Of a DNA stretch of 64,000 nt, positions 24,173 to 32,623 are shown piece after piece. The notes under the pieces are model-generated. The model searched no databases. It had not been told where the DNA came from and saw only the letters and a list, made by a program, of their open reading frames with translations. The position numbers and the translations under genes were made by a program. The DNA is taken from assembly GCA_042408445.1 (NCBI GenBank), contig JBHORC010000040.1, positions 1 through 64,000 on the forward strand. Direction: 5' to 3'. Origin of the DNA: CF-46 sp042408445 (GTDB lineage Bacteria; Chloroflexota; Limnocylindria; Limnocylindrales; CSP1-4). The stretch's first letter is position 1, and each line of letters opens with the position of its first letter.

Positions 24173-25152
24173 TGGATTCTGACGAGAGGATGCTGGACCG
24201 CGACCGGGACTTCGCCGACGAGGCGGGCGGTCGCTGGGACACGGATCCGGTGACGGCCACGTCCGGCATCGGCGCCGACACGACGTACCTGACGGCCGAC
24301 GTGGCCGACGACGACATCGACGACCCCGAGGTCGACGCGCTCGTCGTCGACATCGAGGCGACCCGTGCCGAGATGTCCCAGACCGTCGACCAGCTCGGCG
24401 ATCGGCTGGACCCGGCCAACGTCGCGGGACGTGCCGGCGAGGCCGTTCGCGAGGCGACCGTCGGGAAGATCGAGACGAAGGTGAACGACATGACGACAAC
24501 CGCTTCGGATCTGGCCTCGAATGCGGGCCAGACCGCCCAGCAGGCGGGGTCCGGGCTCATCGAGACGATCCGACGGAACCCGATTCCCGCCGCGATGACC
24601 GGCATCGGCCTCGGGATGATGCTCATGAACCGGCAGTCCTCGAAGTCGAACTCCGGTTCCGGCTCCTGGTCCCGCGGGCAGACGTCCAGTGGCTATGGCT
24701 ATGGCTCGTCCTCGTACCGAGGCACGGGCTCCGACTGGATGTCCGGCGACACCGGGTATCAGCGGGGCGGAACGAACGGCAAGGGCATCGGCGACACCAT
24801 CGGCCAGCGCGCGGGCGAGGCATCCGAGTCGGTTCGCGACGCAGCCGACCAGGCTCGGCGACAGGCCGACCAGACGCTCAACCAGGTCGGACAGACCGCG
24901 AACGAGGCGATGACGAACCTGTCCGGCACGGCAACGGATGTCATGTCGCAGGCTCAGCGCGCCGTCCAGTCGAATCCATTGGCGTTCGGAGCGCTCGCGG
25001 TTGCCGTCGGCACAGCCGTCGGACTTGCGATCCCCGCGTCGAACGCGGAGCGGCGGGTCATGGGCCAGACCGGCGGTCAGCTGATCGACAAGGTCGAGAA
25101 CGCGGTTTCCCAGCCCCTCGAGCAGGTGCAGCAGCAGGGCCAGCAGGGCTGA
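24172..25152 (+). CDS. DUF3618 family protein
   Basis: A 326-residue protein. The DUF3618 signature lies at about 60-90: VDIEATRAEMSQTVDQLGDRL. Two membrane-prone segments follow (RRNPIPAAMTGIGLGMMLM, and NPLAFGALAVAVGTAVGLAIP near the end), separated by a Ser/Gly/Tyr-rich stretch and Ala/Gln-rich helices such as ASESVRDAADQARRQADQTL. In many genomes DUF3618, YqjE-like and DUF883-like genes occur together, which is the arrangement here. Function unknown; envelope-stress or ribosome-hibernation-like membrane roles have been suggested for relatives. Confidence 0.8.
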   Translation: MDSDERMLDRDRDFADEAGGRWDTDPVTATSGIGADTTYLTADVADDDIDDPEVDALVVDIEATRAEMSQTVDQLGDRLDPANVAGRAGEAVREATVGKIETKVNDMTTTASDLASNAGQTAQQAGSGLIETIRRNPIPAAMTGIGLGMMLMNRQSSKSNSGSGSWSRGQTSSGYGYGSSSYRGTGSDWMSGDTGYQRGGTNGKGIGDTIGQRAGEASESVRDAADQARRQADQTLNQVGQTANEAMTNLSGTATDVMSQAQRAVQSNPLAFGALAVAVGTAVGLAIPASNAERRVMGQTGGQLIDKVENAVSQPLEQVQQQGQQG

Positions 25153-25214
25153 CCGCCCGCGACCAGATGCAACGGGAGAGCCGCGAAGGCTCATCCCGAA
25201 GCCTCCTCCTCCCA

Positions 25215-25246
25215 CCGACGCCCCTTGCGCGAGCAGGGGGCGTCGG
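25215..25246 (+). terminator. Hairpin terminator after DUF3618 operon
   Basis: A 10-bp GC-rich stem (25215-25224 with 25237-25246) with a 12-base loop, followed by CTTGCTCTC. It lies 62 bases after the DUF3618 stop. The U-tract is weak. Confidence 0.55.
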
Positions 25247-25339
25247 CTTGCTCTCGACGGCATTGCGGGTGGAGGCCGGTGAAATCCGCCTGAAAGGGTT
25301 CGGGCGGCCGGGCGCAATGCGAACGTGCCCGCCGGTTCC

Positions 25340-25345
25340 TACGAT
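25340..25345 (+). promoter_or_regulatory. -10 element TACGAT, leaderless-type
   Basis: TACGAT ends seven bases before the ATG of the 84-residue protein at 25353; no Shine-Dalgarno is present. Confidence 0.45.
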
Positions 25346-25352
25346 TCAGGTG

Positions 25353-25607
25353 ATGTCAGATCCAAACGAGCGGATGCCGCGCGAGTCCGATCGGCTCCTT
25401 CGCAAGGTGCGCGAGCTGGGCGAGCTGGAAATGGAAAAGCGGACCGAGCAGATCTCGTCTCCCCGGTTCCACGAGCTCGCCAGGGACGTGACCAGGAAGT
25501 CGCGCGAGATCATGTATCGAGCCGTCGAGGAAGAGAGCGTCGGTGACGAGACGCACCCGACCGACGACACGATCAACGACGTCGCCGAGGATCAGAAGGC
25601 CGGCTGA
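25353..25607 (+). CDS. Small charged hypothetical protein
   Basis: An 84-residue, highly charged and probably helical protein beginning MSDPNERMPRESDRLLRKVR, with an acidic end rich in D/E/T. There is no membrane segment and no recognised family. The TACGAT element seven bases ahead of the ATG supports this start. It lies between the DUF3618 cluster and the coiled-coil pair and may be a small soluble partner of either. Confidence 0.6.
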   Translation: MSDPNERMPRESDRLLRKVRELGELEMEKRTEQISSPRFHELARDVTRKSREIMYRAVEEESVGDETHPTDDTINDVAEDQKAG

Positions 25608-25710
25608 CCGACTGGACACGAAGGACTAGAATGTCGGCGTCGGCGCGGACGAGGCCGATACGGTCGGGCGGACCGACGTCTCGTTCTCGAGGGGAACGGG
25701 AGCAGGGGAC

Positions 25711-25986
25711 ATGGCGCTTCGGGTGGAGGAAGTCCTCGCGCTGTGGCGTGAGGCAGAACGAGCCTTCGATCATCTGCCGCCCGGGCATCCCGAGCGGCTG
25801 CATCTCAACGCGGACATCCTCGAGATCCGCGAGATCTACACGAGGCTGACCCAGGCCGTCGACTCGACGTCCATCGGCATCGCCTCCTCCCGCGAGCAGC
25901 TGGACTCCGCATCGGAGACGCTCGTCCGGGTCCGGTCGTCGCTCGCGAAGCAGCACGAATCCGAGGCGAGCCGGGCCGCCGGCTGA
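25711..25986 (+). CDS. Small WRxAER-motif helical protein, unknown
   Basis: A 91-residue, helix-rich protein. The ATG has a strong purine-rich leader (GGGAGCAGGGGAC). The core reads LALWREAERAFDHLPPGHPE, then ADILEIREIYTRLTQAV. A very similar block (LARWRSAER...PPG...LREEYRRAYQQLT) occurs in the C-terminal third of the convergent gene at 25987. I recognise no family for either. A TAGAAT element at 25627-25632 may be its promoter, giving a leader of about 75 bases with a normal ribosome-binding site. Confidence 0.65.
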   Translation: MALRVEEVLALWREAERAFDHLPPGHPERLHLNADILEIREIYTRLTQAVDSTSIGIASSREQLDSASETLVRVRSSLAKQHESEASRAAG

Positions 25987-26427
25987 TCAGCCGGAACGTT
26001 CCTGATCGCGGCCCGTCAGCTGCTGGTACGCCCGTCGATATTCCTCCCGAAGCACGCGGGCCTCGATCGCCGCACGATGGGCCGTCAGCGTCCCCGGCGG
26101 CTCAGTCGTGGCCTGCCGCTCCGCGGAACGCCACCTCGCGAGGATGTCCGCCAGGGATGCCTCGGCGGAGATCGCCTCGACGGTCCCGATGGAAACCGCC
26201 TCCGCTGCTCCGGCGAGCGCCTCGGCGATCCGGCGTTGCTCTGCGGCGATCACTGCCAGATCGCGGCTCTGCTCCTCGATGAGCACCGCGAGGTCACGAA
26301 ACTCGCCCGAGCTGACGTCAATCCGCCGCTTCAGCTGCTCGAAGGCGAGCACCTGTTCGGCCGCAAGCACGAGCTGATCCGAGGCGGCGCGGAGCTCGAG
26401 CTCGAGGGCGTCCCATTCGTGGTCCAT
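25987..26427 (-). CDS. Coiled-coil protein with WRxAER motif, unknown
   Basis: A 146-residue protein with GGGGGAG six bases before the ATG. Residues 1-85 are a long amphipathic coiled coil (LELELRAASDQLVLAAEQVL, EEQSRDLAVIAAEQRRIAEA). Residues 95-140 carry LARWRSAER, PPG and LREEYRRAYQQLT, shared with the small convergent protein at 25711; the two genes end next to each other. Function unknown; shared module and convergent placement suggest a duplicated interaction domain. Confidence 0.65.
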   Translation of the reverse strand: MDHEWDALELELRAASDQLVLAAEQVLAFEQLKRRIDVSSGEFRDLAVLIEEQSRDLAVIAAEQRRIAEALAGAAEAVSIGTVEAISAEASLADILARWRSAERQATTEPPGTLTAHRAAIEARVLREEYRRAYQQLTGRDQERSG

Positions 26428-26749
26428 CCACTCCCCCTTCACGTGTGACGCTCGCCTGTCCGGGCAACGGTGCCTGAAACGGACCGAAAAACGCAGGGCG
26501 ACGCTGGCCGCCCGCCACGACGCGTCTCCGTCGGCCGACGCGGGTGACCGCCGGCGCCGTCCCAGCGGGTGTGGGCCCGGCATCGGCTCGACACACGCAT
26601 CGTGCAGCAAACCGGATCCAGCCGCGTTGCACGCGGAGGGTTCGAGTTGGCCGTTCTCTCGCGCGAGCAGTGGTGCATGGGCGATCGCGAACAGAGCGCT
26701 GGCCAGCCGAGGCGCGAGCCAGGCCGCCCCGGGCCTCTAAGATCGTCAC
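26428..26749. other. 322-base intergenic region
   Basis: Between the coiled-coil gene and the LLM oxidoreductase gene. Apart from the -10 element at its right end (26738-26743) and the ribosome-binding site of the minus-strand gene at its left end, I see nothing here: no convincing coding frame, tRNA or stable hairpin. Confidence 0.5.
26738..26743 (+). promoter_or_regulatory. -10 element TAAGAT, leaderless-type
   Basis: TAAGAT is separated by exactly six bases from the GTG start of the LLM oxidoreductase; no Shine-Dalgarno is present. Confidence 0.55.
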
Positions 26750-27775
26750 GTGAAGAAGATCGGCTTTCTCTCGTTCGGGCATTGGTCCGCGTCGCCCTAC
26801 TCCCAGGTCCGCTCGGGCGCGGACGCGCTGATCCAGTCGATCGAGCTCGCGGAAGCGGTCGAGGACCTGGGCGCCGATGGCGCCTACTTCCGCGTCCATC
26901 ACTTCGCCCAGCAGCTCGCGTCGCCGTTCCCGCTCCTCGCCGCGATCGGCGCGAGGACGAAGCGGATCGAGATCGGCACGGCCGTCATCGACATGCGCTA
27001 CGAGAACCCGCTGTACATGGTCGAGGACGCCGGGGCGGCGGACCTCATCTCCGGAGGTCGGCTCCAGCTGGGGATCAGCCGCGGGTCGCCGGAGCAGGTC
27101 ATCGACGGCTTCCGATACTTCGGCTATCAGCCGGACGAGAGCGACCCCGTCGGCGCCGACATGGCCCGCCAGCACACGGAGGTCTTCCTGCAGGCCCTGT
27201 CCGGCGCGGGGTTCGCCCAGCCGAACCCCTCCCCCATGTTCCCGAACCCGCCGGGCCTGCTCCGCCCGGAGCCCCATTCTCCGGGGCTGCGCGAACGGAT
27301 CTGGTGGGGCGCCGGATCGCGGGCGACCGCCGAATGGACCGGGACGCAGGGCATGAACCTGATGTCGTCGACGCTGCTGACCGAGGACGCCGGCGTGCCG
27401 TTCCACGAGCTCCAGGCCGAGCAGATCCAACGGTTCCGCGACGCTTGGACGGCTGCCGGCCACGAGCGCGAGCCGCGGGTGTCGGTAAGTCGCAGCATCT
27501 TCGCCCTCGTCGACGATCGGGATCGGGCGTACTTCGGGCGGGGCAACCAGTCGGCCGACCAGGTCGGCTACATCGACGCGCAGACGAAGGCGATCTTCGG
27601 TCGCTCGTACGCGGCAGAGCCGGACGTGCTCGTGAAGGAGCTCGCCGGCGATACCGCGATCCAGGCCGCGGACACGCTCCTGCTCACCGTTCCCAACCAG
27701 CTCGGCGTGGAGTACAACGCCCACGCGATCGAAAGCATCCTCAAGTACGTGGCGCCGGAGCTCGGCTGGCGGTAG
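26750..27775 (+). CDS. LLM class flavin-dependent oxidoreductase
   Basis: A 341-residue luciferase-like monooxygenase or F420-dependent reductase. The TIM-barrel pattern is clear: KKIGFLSFGHW at strand 1, GADGAYFRVHHFAQQ, TKRIEIGTAVIDMRYENPLYMVEDAG (the LLM flavin/F420 pocket), then GGRLQLGISRGSPEQVIDGF. Substrate and the choice of FMN or F420 cannot be decided from sequence. The GTG start is set by the -10 element six bases upstream. It converges with the Rox-like gene. Confidence 0.88.
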   Translation: MKKIGFLSFGHWSASPYSQVRSGADALIQSIELAEAVEDLGADGAYFRVHHFAQQLASPFPLLAAIGARTKRIEIGTAVIDMRYENPLYMVEDAGAADLISGGRLQLGISRGSPEQVIDGFRYFGYQPDESDPVGADMARQHTEVFLQALSGAGFAQPNPSPMFPNPPGLLRPEPHSPGLRERIWWGAGSRATAEWTGTQGMNLMSSTLLTEDAGVPFHELQAEQIQRFRDAWTAAGHEREPRVSVSRSIFALVDDRDRAYFGRGNQSADQVGYIDAQTKAIFGRSYAAEPDVLVKELAGDTAIQAADTLLLTVPNQLGVEYNAHAIESILKYVAPELGWR

Positions 27776-27787
27776 CAGCCCGCTCCA

Positions 27788-29287
27788 TCACGAGGCGGAA
27801 GGCGGCCCGAACCACCTCGTGAGCGCGTCGGCGAGGTCCGGCTCCTTCACCTCGCCGACCCAGGCAACGTACCCATCCGGTCGGATCAGCACCGCGCGGG
27901 GAGGAGAAACCGATCCGATGGCCGGCAGCTCCCAGGCGCCTTCGTAGCTCGCGTCGACCATCTGGACGCGGTGGGCCCAGCCCGCGCCCGCGCCACGGCT
28001 TTCGGGCTCCCCGAGATTGAGCAGCACGGGACGCGCCGCGTGGAGCAGGTCGTAGACCCGAACGGGCCCGTGCGCGGTCACGAGATCGAGATCCGGCATC
28101 CGCCGGCCGAGCAGCGGGTGCCCCGCGCCGAGGTCGTAGTGCACGTCCAGCCCGGAGACTCTCGCCGCGAACGTCCTGCGCGGCTCATCCATGCTGAGCA
28201 GCTCGGTGACGATGTCCCGTGCGGCCTCCGTGCGATCGTCCGCGCGCATCAGCGCGACCTGCGCCATCGTGTCGCGGAGCACCCGCGCCGCGACCGGGTG
28301 CCGCTCGGCGTGATAGGTGTCGAGAAGGCTCTCGGGCGACGTGCCCTTGACCACCTGCGCCAGCTTCCAGCCGAGGTTCATCGCGTCCTGCACGCCGATG
28401 TTCAGGCCCTGGCCGCCGACCGGAGAGTGCACGTGCGCAGCGTCGCCGGCGAGGAGCACGCGACCGGCGCGATAGGTGGCGGCCTGCCGCGTCGTGTCCG
28501 TGAACCGGGTGATCCAAGTGGGGCTGTGGATCCCGTAGTCCGTCCCGTAGACGGCGATGAGACCCTCGCTGATGTCGCGCAGGGTCGGCTCGCTCGTTCC
28601 GATCTGCGCCTCGGTCAGCATCACCCCGACCTTGCCACCCGTCCCGTAGACGACCTCGCCGTCCTTGATCTCGTACTCCACCGTTCCCAGGGCATGCTGA
28701 CCCGAGGGAGTGCGACGGATTCCGAGCGGCGGCTCCTCGGTCATCTCGACCTCGGCGATCAGCCCGCTCGTGGTCGGATCCCCGCCGGGAAACTCGATGC
28801 CAGCGGTCTTGCGGATCAGGCTGCGGCCGCCGTCGCACCCCACGAGCCATGCCGCTCGCAGACGCTCGCCATCGGCCAGCTCGATGTCAACGCCAGTGTC
28901 GTCCTGGGTGAAGCCCGTGACCTCCCGGGCGCGGTAGAACGTCACCGGCAGCTCGGCAACCCAGCCGGCCAGGATTCGCTCGATGTGGTTCTGCCAGAGC
29001 CCGAGTCCGTAGGGATGCCGGGTCGGAACCTCACTGAGGTCGAACCTCGTTCCGGCGAATCCGGCGACCTGGGCCTTCTTCCCTTCGGCCAGGAACCGGT
29101 CGGCGATCCCACGCTGATCGAGGATCTCGATCGTCCGCGCGTGGAGTCCGCCGGCGCGCGACCCCGGAAGGTCCTGGTTCGCGCGTCGCTCCAGGATCGC
29201 GACGTCGACCTGCGCCAGCGCGAGCTCCCCCGCCAGCATGAGTCCCGTCGGGCCGCCGCCGACGATCACGACGGCATGTTCGGTCAT
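27788..29287 (-). CDS. FAD-dependent aromatic monooxygenase, rifampicin monooxygenase-like
   Basis: A 499-residue class A flavoprotein hydroxylase. It shows the FAD motif GGGPTGLMLAGELALA at 10-25, VGCDGGRSLIRK (DG motif) and GRVLLAGDAAHVHSPVGGQG. The C-terminal thioredoxin-like domain has the segment MPDLDLVTAHGPVRVYDLLH and ends LIRPDGYVAWVG. From memory the C-terminal half is strikingly close to actinobacterial rifampicin monooxygenase (Rox), which hydroxylates and linearises rifamycins. A related role, or another polyketide/aromatic substrate, is inferred. GGAGGTGG precedes the ATG. It is transcribed alone. Confidence 0.85.
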   Translation of the reverse strand: MTEHAVVIVGGGPTGLMLAGELALAQVDVAILERRANQDLPGSRAGGLHARTIEILDQRGIADRFLAEGKKAQVAGFAGTRFDLSEVPTRHPYGLGLWQNHIERILAGWVAELPVTFYRAREVTGFTQDDTGVDIELADGERLRAAWLVGCDGGRSLIRKTAGIEFPGGDPTTSGLIAEVEMTEEPPLGIRRTPSGQHALGTVEYEIKDGEVVYGTGGKVGVMLTEAQIGTSEPTLRDISEGLIAVYGTDYGIHSPTWITRFTDTTRQAATYRAGRVLLAGDAAHVHSPVGGQGLNIGVQDAMNLGWKLAQVVKGTSPESLLDTYHAERHPVAARVLRDTMAQVALMRADDRTEAARDIVTELLSMDEPRRTFAARVSGLDVHYDLGAGHPLLGRRMPDLDLVTAHGPVRVYDLLHAARPVLLNLGEPESRGAGAGWAHRVQMVDASYEGAWELPAIGSVSPPRAVLIRPDGYVAWVGEVKEPDLADALTRWFGPPSAS

Positions 29288-29372
29288 TCCACCTCCTGAC
29301 TCGCGGCGAGCGCGAGAACCCGGCCGAGCCGCTCTGCGGACGGCACCGGATGCGGAGCACTGTGTGTGGGAA

Positions 29373-29448
29373 TGGCGCCCCCGGACGGACTCGAACCGCC
29401 GACGCAGGCCTTAGGACGGCCTCGCTCTGTCCACTGAGCTACGGGGGC
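29373..29448 (-). tRNA. tRNA-Arg (CCT)
   Basis: A 76-base cloverleaf with encoded CCA. The acceptor GCCCCCG pairs with CGGGGGC, and the anticodon stem AGGCC/GGCCT closes loop GTCCTAA, giving anticodon CCT (reads AGG). The T-loop is TTCGAGT. Confidence 0.95.
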
Positions 29449-29457
29449 GCGGCGGCC

Positions 29458-29463
29458 ATCGTA
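29458..29463 (-). promoter_or_regulatory. -10 element of tRNA-Arg
   Basis: TACGAT lies nine bases upstream of the mature tRNA-Arg 5' end on the minus strand. Confidence 0.45.
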
Positions 29464-29512
29464 CCCCCGCGAGTCGAGGCGCCCGCCGGGCGCCGCGGTC
29501 GCGTTGCCCGCT

Positions 29513-31318
29513 TCAGCCGATCCCGACGCGGTTGATCCCGACCATCCGGTGGTAGTGCGAGACGAAGGTGTCGTGGTGGATGACTCGGCCGCTTGCGTCG
29601 CGGACCGTCCTCGTCACGACGACGTCCTTGCCGTCCACGGGCCACTCGGTGCGCTCGCTCGTTCCGGCCGGCAGCGACGCCGTCTGGACCGTCGTGTCGT
29701 AGCCATTCACGACGTTCGACACACTCGGGCGGCTCAGCGACACGGTTCGGCCGTTCGGCACCGACCAGATCTCGTAATGCACGTAGCCGGGCGAGGCGAA
29801 GCCACGAATGAGGATCGCGTTCGGCGTGTCGTTCCGGAACCGCATCGTCTGCGAGCCCGAAACCGTCGCGTCGAGCCCGAGCGGATACCGGGTGATGTAG
29901 TACCAGTGCGGCTGCCGGGCGAGGATCTCGAACCCCCCGCGCAGTGCCGCGTTGAACAAGGTCGTCGAGGCGGCGCAGATCCCACCGGCCAGCGCCTTCC
30001 CCTCGACCGAATGACCGCCGACGATCGCTCCACCGAGCCGGTAGCCGGTGCGGAAGCTCACCTCGCCCAGCGACTGCCAGAAGTCGAACACCTCGCCGGG
30101 CCGGACGACGGTTCCGTTCAGCTTCCGCGTCGGGACGGTGATGTTCGCGCTGAACCCGTTGTGCGGCGATGACTGGTAGTGGGTTGTCCAGCTGCCGAGC
30201 ATGACCATGAGTGGCGCCGTCGCCGTGACGTCCTTCGTCGTCCGTTTCGGGAGCACGGCCGCCAGGGCGAGCTTCAGCGGGGCGGCGGGTTGGCCGGCAG
30301 CTCGCGCCCCAAGAGCTGCGACGACGAGGTTCGTGGTCGCCTGAACGTCGAGCGTTCTGCCCGCGCTGTCCGCCATCGCGCCGACGATCCGTCCATGCTT
30401 GTCGCGGAGGAACGCCGCATCGTGGACGGGCCGCGCGACCTTCTTCGCGATGTTCTTGAAGGCGGCCGGGACGAGCGATCGATTGATCAGCGGGCCGTAC
30501 GAACCGTTGGCCCAGCCGAACGTGATCCAGGTCCGGACCCGGGCGGGAGCGATCGTCCATTTCTTGGCGCCGGCCGTGACCGTCAACGGCGCGACCATCC
30601 GCTCTGCCTGGGCGCGAGCCGTGTCGACCTCGGCGGTGGTGAGCGCAGCCGGAACCGAGCTCACCGGGATCGGGAGGATCACCTGGCCGACCGTCTCGGG
30701 GTTCTGCATCGCGGCATCCACGGCGGCAAGAGCCGCGGTTGCGTCGAGGCGCTGACCGTCGACCGACGGGATGGTCACGAAGCCGCCCGGACCCGATCCC
30801 GCCGAAGCGTTCACGCCTCCCAGACCGCTCCGGCCGACGAAGCGGTCGATCAGCGCGGCCGCCCGATCGTGGTCGTAGGTGAGCTCCAGCGCGACGTCGC
30901 GTGGCGTCATCCGGACCCGGAGCGCTCCGACGGTCTCATCGAGCCACGTCCCGCCGCGACCGATTGCGGCGGCCTCGTCGAGCATCCGGTCGATCGCCGG
31001 GCCGCGCCCGACGTCCACAAATCGCAGGGTCGTCGACCCGATCGCCGAACGGAGCGTCACGCTGCCGGTCCCAAGGTCGCGATACCGAGCGGCCACCGCG
31101 GCCCGTGCCTCGTTCGTCGTGAGCCCGCCGACATCGACCCCGGCGACCGAAACGCCCGGCAGGATCCGGCCCGCGAGACCGTCGTGGAACGAGATCGCGG
31201 CTGCCGCCACGCCGCCAATGCCGATCGCGGCTCCCACGACGAACACGGCGACGCGGCGCCCCGGCCGGACGATGCCGATGCCCCGCCGCCCCTGCAGCGT
31301 CTCTTCGGAGACGGCCAT
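29513..31318 (-). CDS. VanW family envelope protein with peptidoglycan-binding-4-like repeats
   Basis: A 601-residue protein from the ATG at 31318, preceded by GAGGGG. One N-terminal membrane helix (VAVFVVGAAIGIGGVAAAAI) puts the rest outside the cell. Two repeated domains of the PG_binding_4 type follow, each opening with a GV-x-VAGVDVGGLT-like or ALELTYDHDRAAALIDR pattern. The VanW domain contains VRPGEVFDFWQSLG, GYRLGGAIVGG, GGICAASTTLFNAALRGGFEI and a beta-rich end. VanW proteins sit in glycopeptide-resistance and sporulation loci but have no settled activity; a cell-wall role is likely. Confidence 0.88.
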   Translation of the reverse strand: MAVSEETLQGRRGIGIVRPGRRVAVFVVGAAIGIGGVAAAAISFHDGLAGRILPGVSVAGVDVGGLTTNEARAAVAARYRDLGTGSVTLRSAIGSTTLRFVDVGRGPAIDRMLDEAAAIGRGGTWLDETVGALRVRMTPRDVALELTYDHDRAAALIDRFVGRSGLGGVNASAGSGPGGFVTIPSVDGQRLDATAALAAVDAAMQNPETVGQVILPIPVSSVPAALTTAEVDTARAQAERMVAPLTVTAGAKKWTIAPARVRTWITFGWANGSYGPLINRSLVPAAFKNIAKKVARPVHDAAFLRDKHGRIVGAMADSAGRTLDVQATTNLVVAALGARAAGQPAAPLKLALAAVLPKRTTKDVTATAPLMVMLGSWTTHYQSSPHNGFSANITVPTRKLNGTVVRPGEVFDFWQSLGEVSFRTGYRLGGAIVGGHSVEGKALAGGICAASTTLFNAALRGGFEILARQPHWYYITRYPLGLDATVSGSQTMRFRNDTPNAILIRGFASPGYVHYEIWSVPNGRTVSLSRPSVSNVVNGYDTTVQTASLPAGTSERTEWPVDGKDVVVTRTVRDASGRVIHHDTFVSHYHRMVGINRVGIG

Positions 31319-31462
31319 CGCTCTTCCCCTCGCGGTGACCGGCGGGACGATCCCGTCGAAGGGACGCATCATCGGGGTCGGGGGGACGGTCGTCCAGTCC
31401 GGATTCGTGGGTACGATCGGGCCCTGGCGGAGCGATCACCAAGCGCGATCGGCGATCGACCC

Positions 31463-31468
31463 TAGAAT
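31463..31468 (+). promoter_or_regulatory. -10 element TAGAAT, near-leaderless
   Basis: TAGAAT lies nine bases before the ATG at 31478, at the head of the thiol-redox operon. Confidence 0.45.
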
Positions 31469-31477
31469 GCGGCCGAG

Positions 31478-31762
31478 ATGACCGCTCCCCTCCCCGAGGT
31501 GTTCCTGTACACGCGCGATGGGTGCCACCTGTGCGACGAGGCACGGGCACTCCTCCAGGGGCTCCTCGAGGAACGCGCGAAAGCCGGTCGCCGCGTCGCC
31601 GCGATCCGCGAACGGGACATCGCCACGAACGCCGACTGGGAGCGCGCCCACTTCACGACGATCCCGGTCGTCGAGCTCGCCGGACGGCGGCTCGACCTGG
31701 CGACGTCACCGGCGAAGTTGCGGCGGTTTTTGGACGAGACGCTGGACGGCACCCTCGCATGA
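31478..31762 (+). CDS. Glutaredoxin-like DUF836 protein
   Basis: A 94-residue thioredoxin-fold protein. LYTRDGCHLCDEARALL holds the redox pair C-H-L-C near residue 16, and TTIPVVELAGRRL supplies the cis-Pro loop. It should be a cytoplasmic thiol-disulfide exchanger. It is the first gene of a three-gene redox operon with CcdA and a membrane-anchored TlpA protein, and may feed electrons to CcdA. Confidence 0.88.
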   Translation: MTAPLPEVFLYTRDGCHLCDEARALLQGLLEERAKAGRRVAAIRERDIATNADWERAHFTTIPVVELAGRRLDLATSPAKLRRFLDETLDGTLA

Positions 31763-31784
31763 GGATGTCTCGGAGCCGGCGCCG

Positions 31785-32615
31785 ATGAGCGCGGACAACC
31801 TGACGATTCTCGTCGCCCTCGCGGCTGGGCTGATCAGCTTCCTCAGCCCATGCGTGCTGCCCCTCGTGCCCGCCTACCTCGGGCAGCTGACGGCGGTGGC
31901 CGTCGCAGGGACGGCCATCGGTCCGGACGGATCGCCTGCCGTCGCGAGTCGCTGGACGGCGTTCCGCCACGCCCTCGCCTACGTCGCCGGCTTCGGGTCC
32001 GTCTTCACGCTCCTCGGCATCACCGCCACGTTCGCGGCCGCCGGATTTGCGCCGCTCATGCCCGTCCTGCGTCAGATCGGTGGGGTGATCCTGATCCTGC
32101 TGGGACTGAACCTCGCCGGCATCCTGCGCCTGCCTGCCCTCGAGCGGACCTGGCGACCGCTCGATGCCGGTGCGTCCGCCTCGGTCGCCGGTGCGACGGG
32201 AACGATGTCGCTGGGGACAGTCGGCGCGCCGTCATTCGGCGACCGGCTCGGTGGCCGGATCGTCAGTGGCCGCGGCGGCCTGGCCGCGTCGTTCGGGCTC
32301 GGTGCGATCTTCGCGTTCGGCTGGACGCCGTGCATCGGCGTGATCCTCGGCGGCATCCTGACGATGGCGTCGACGACCGGCACGATCGCCCAGGGCGCGA
32401 TCCTCCTGGTGGCCTACACGATCGGCCTCGGACTTCCGTTCCTCTCGATTGCCCTCGTCTACGACCGGGCGCCGGCCCTCCTCCGACCGCTCGTCCGGCA
32501 CGGTCGAGCCGTCTCGCTGATCGGCGGGCTGCTCGTCGTCGCGATCGGCGTCGCGATGCTCCTCGACTGGCTGGCGCTGCTGCCGCAGTACTTCCAGTTC
32601 AACACGGCCGTCTGA
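31785..32615 (+). CDS. CcdA-type transmembrane thiol-disulfide carrier
   Basis: A 276-residue membrane protein with about six helices. The first redox Cys lies in ISFLSPCVLPLVPAYLGQ and the second in AFGWTPCIGVILGGIL, the hallmark pair of CcdA/DsbD-beta. It moves electrons from cytoplasmic thioredoxin to extracytoplasmic thiol proteins. The loop between helices 3 and 4 is long and Gly/Ala-rich. It is followed after eight bases by a TlpA-like protein, its likely client. Confidence 0.93.
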   Translation: MSADNLTILVALAAGLISFLSPCVLPLVPAYLGQLTAVAVAGTAIGPDGSPAVASRWTAFRHALAYVAGFGSVFTLLGITATFAAAGFAPLMPVLRQIGGVILILLGLNLAGILRLPALERTWRPLDAGASASVAGATGTMSLGTVGAPSFGDRLGGRIVSGRGGLAASFGLGAIFAFGWTPCIGVILGGILTMASTTGTIAQGAILLVAYTIGLGLPFLSIALVYDRAPALLRPLVRHGRAVSLIGGLLVVAIGVAMLLDWLALLPQYFQFNTAV

Positions 32616-32623
32616 GCCGCTCC

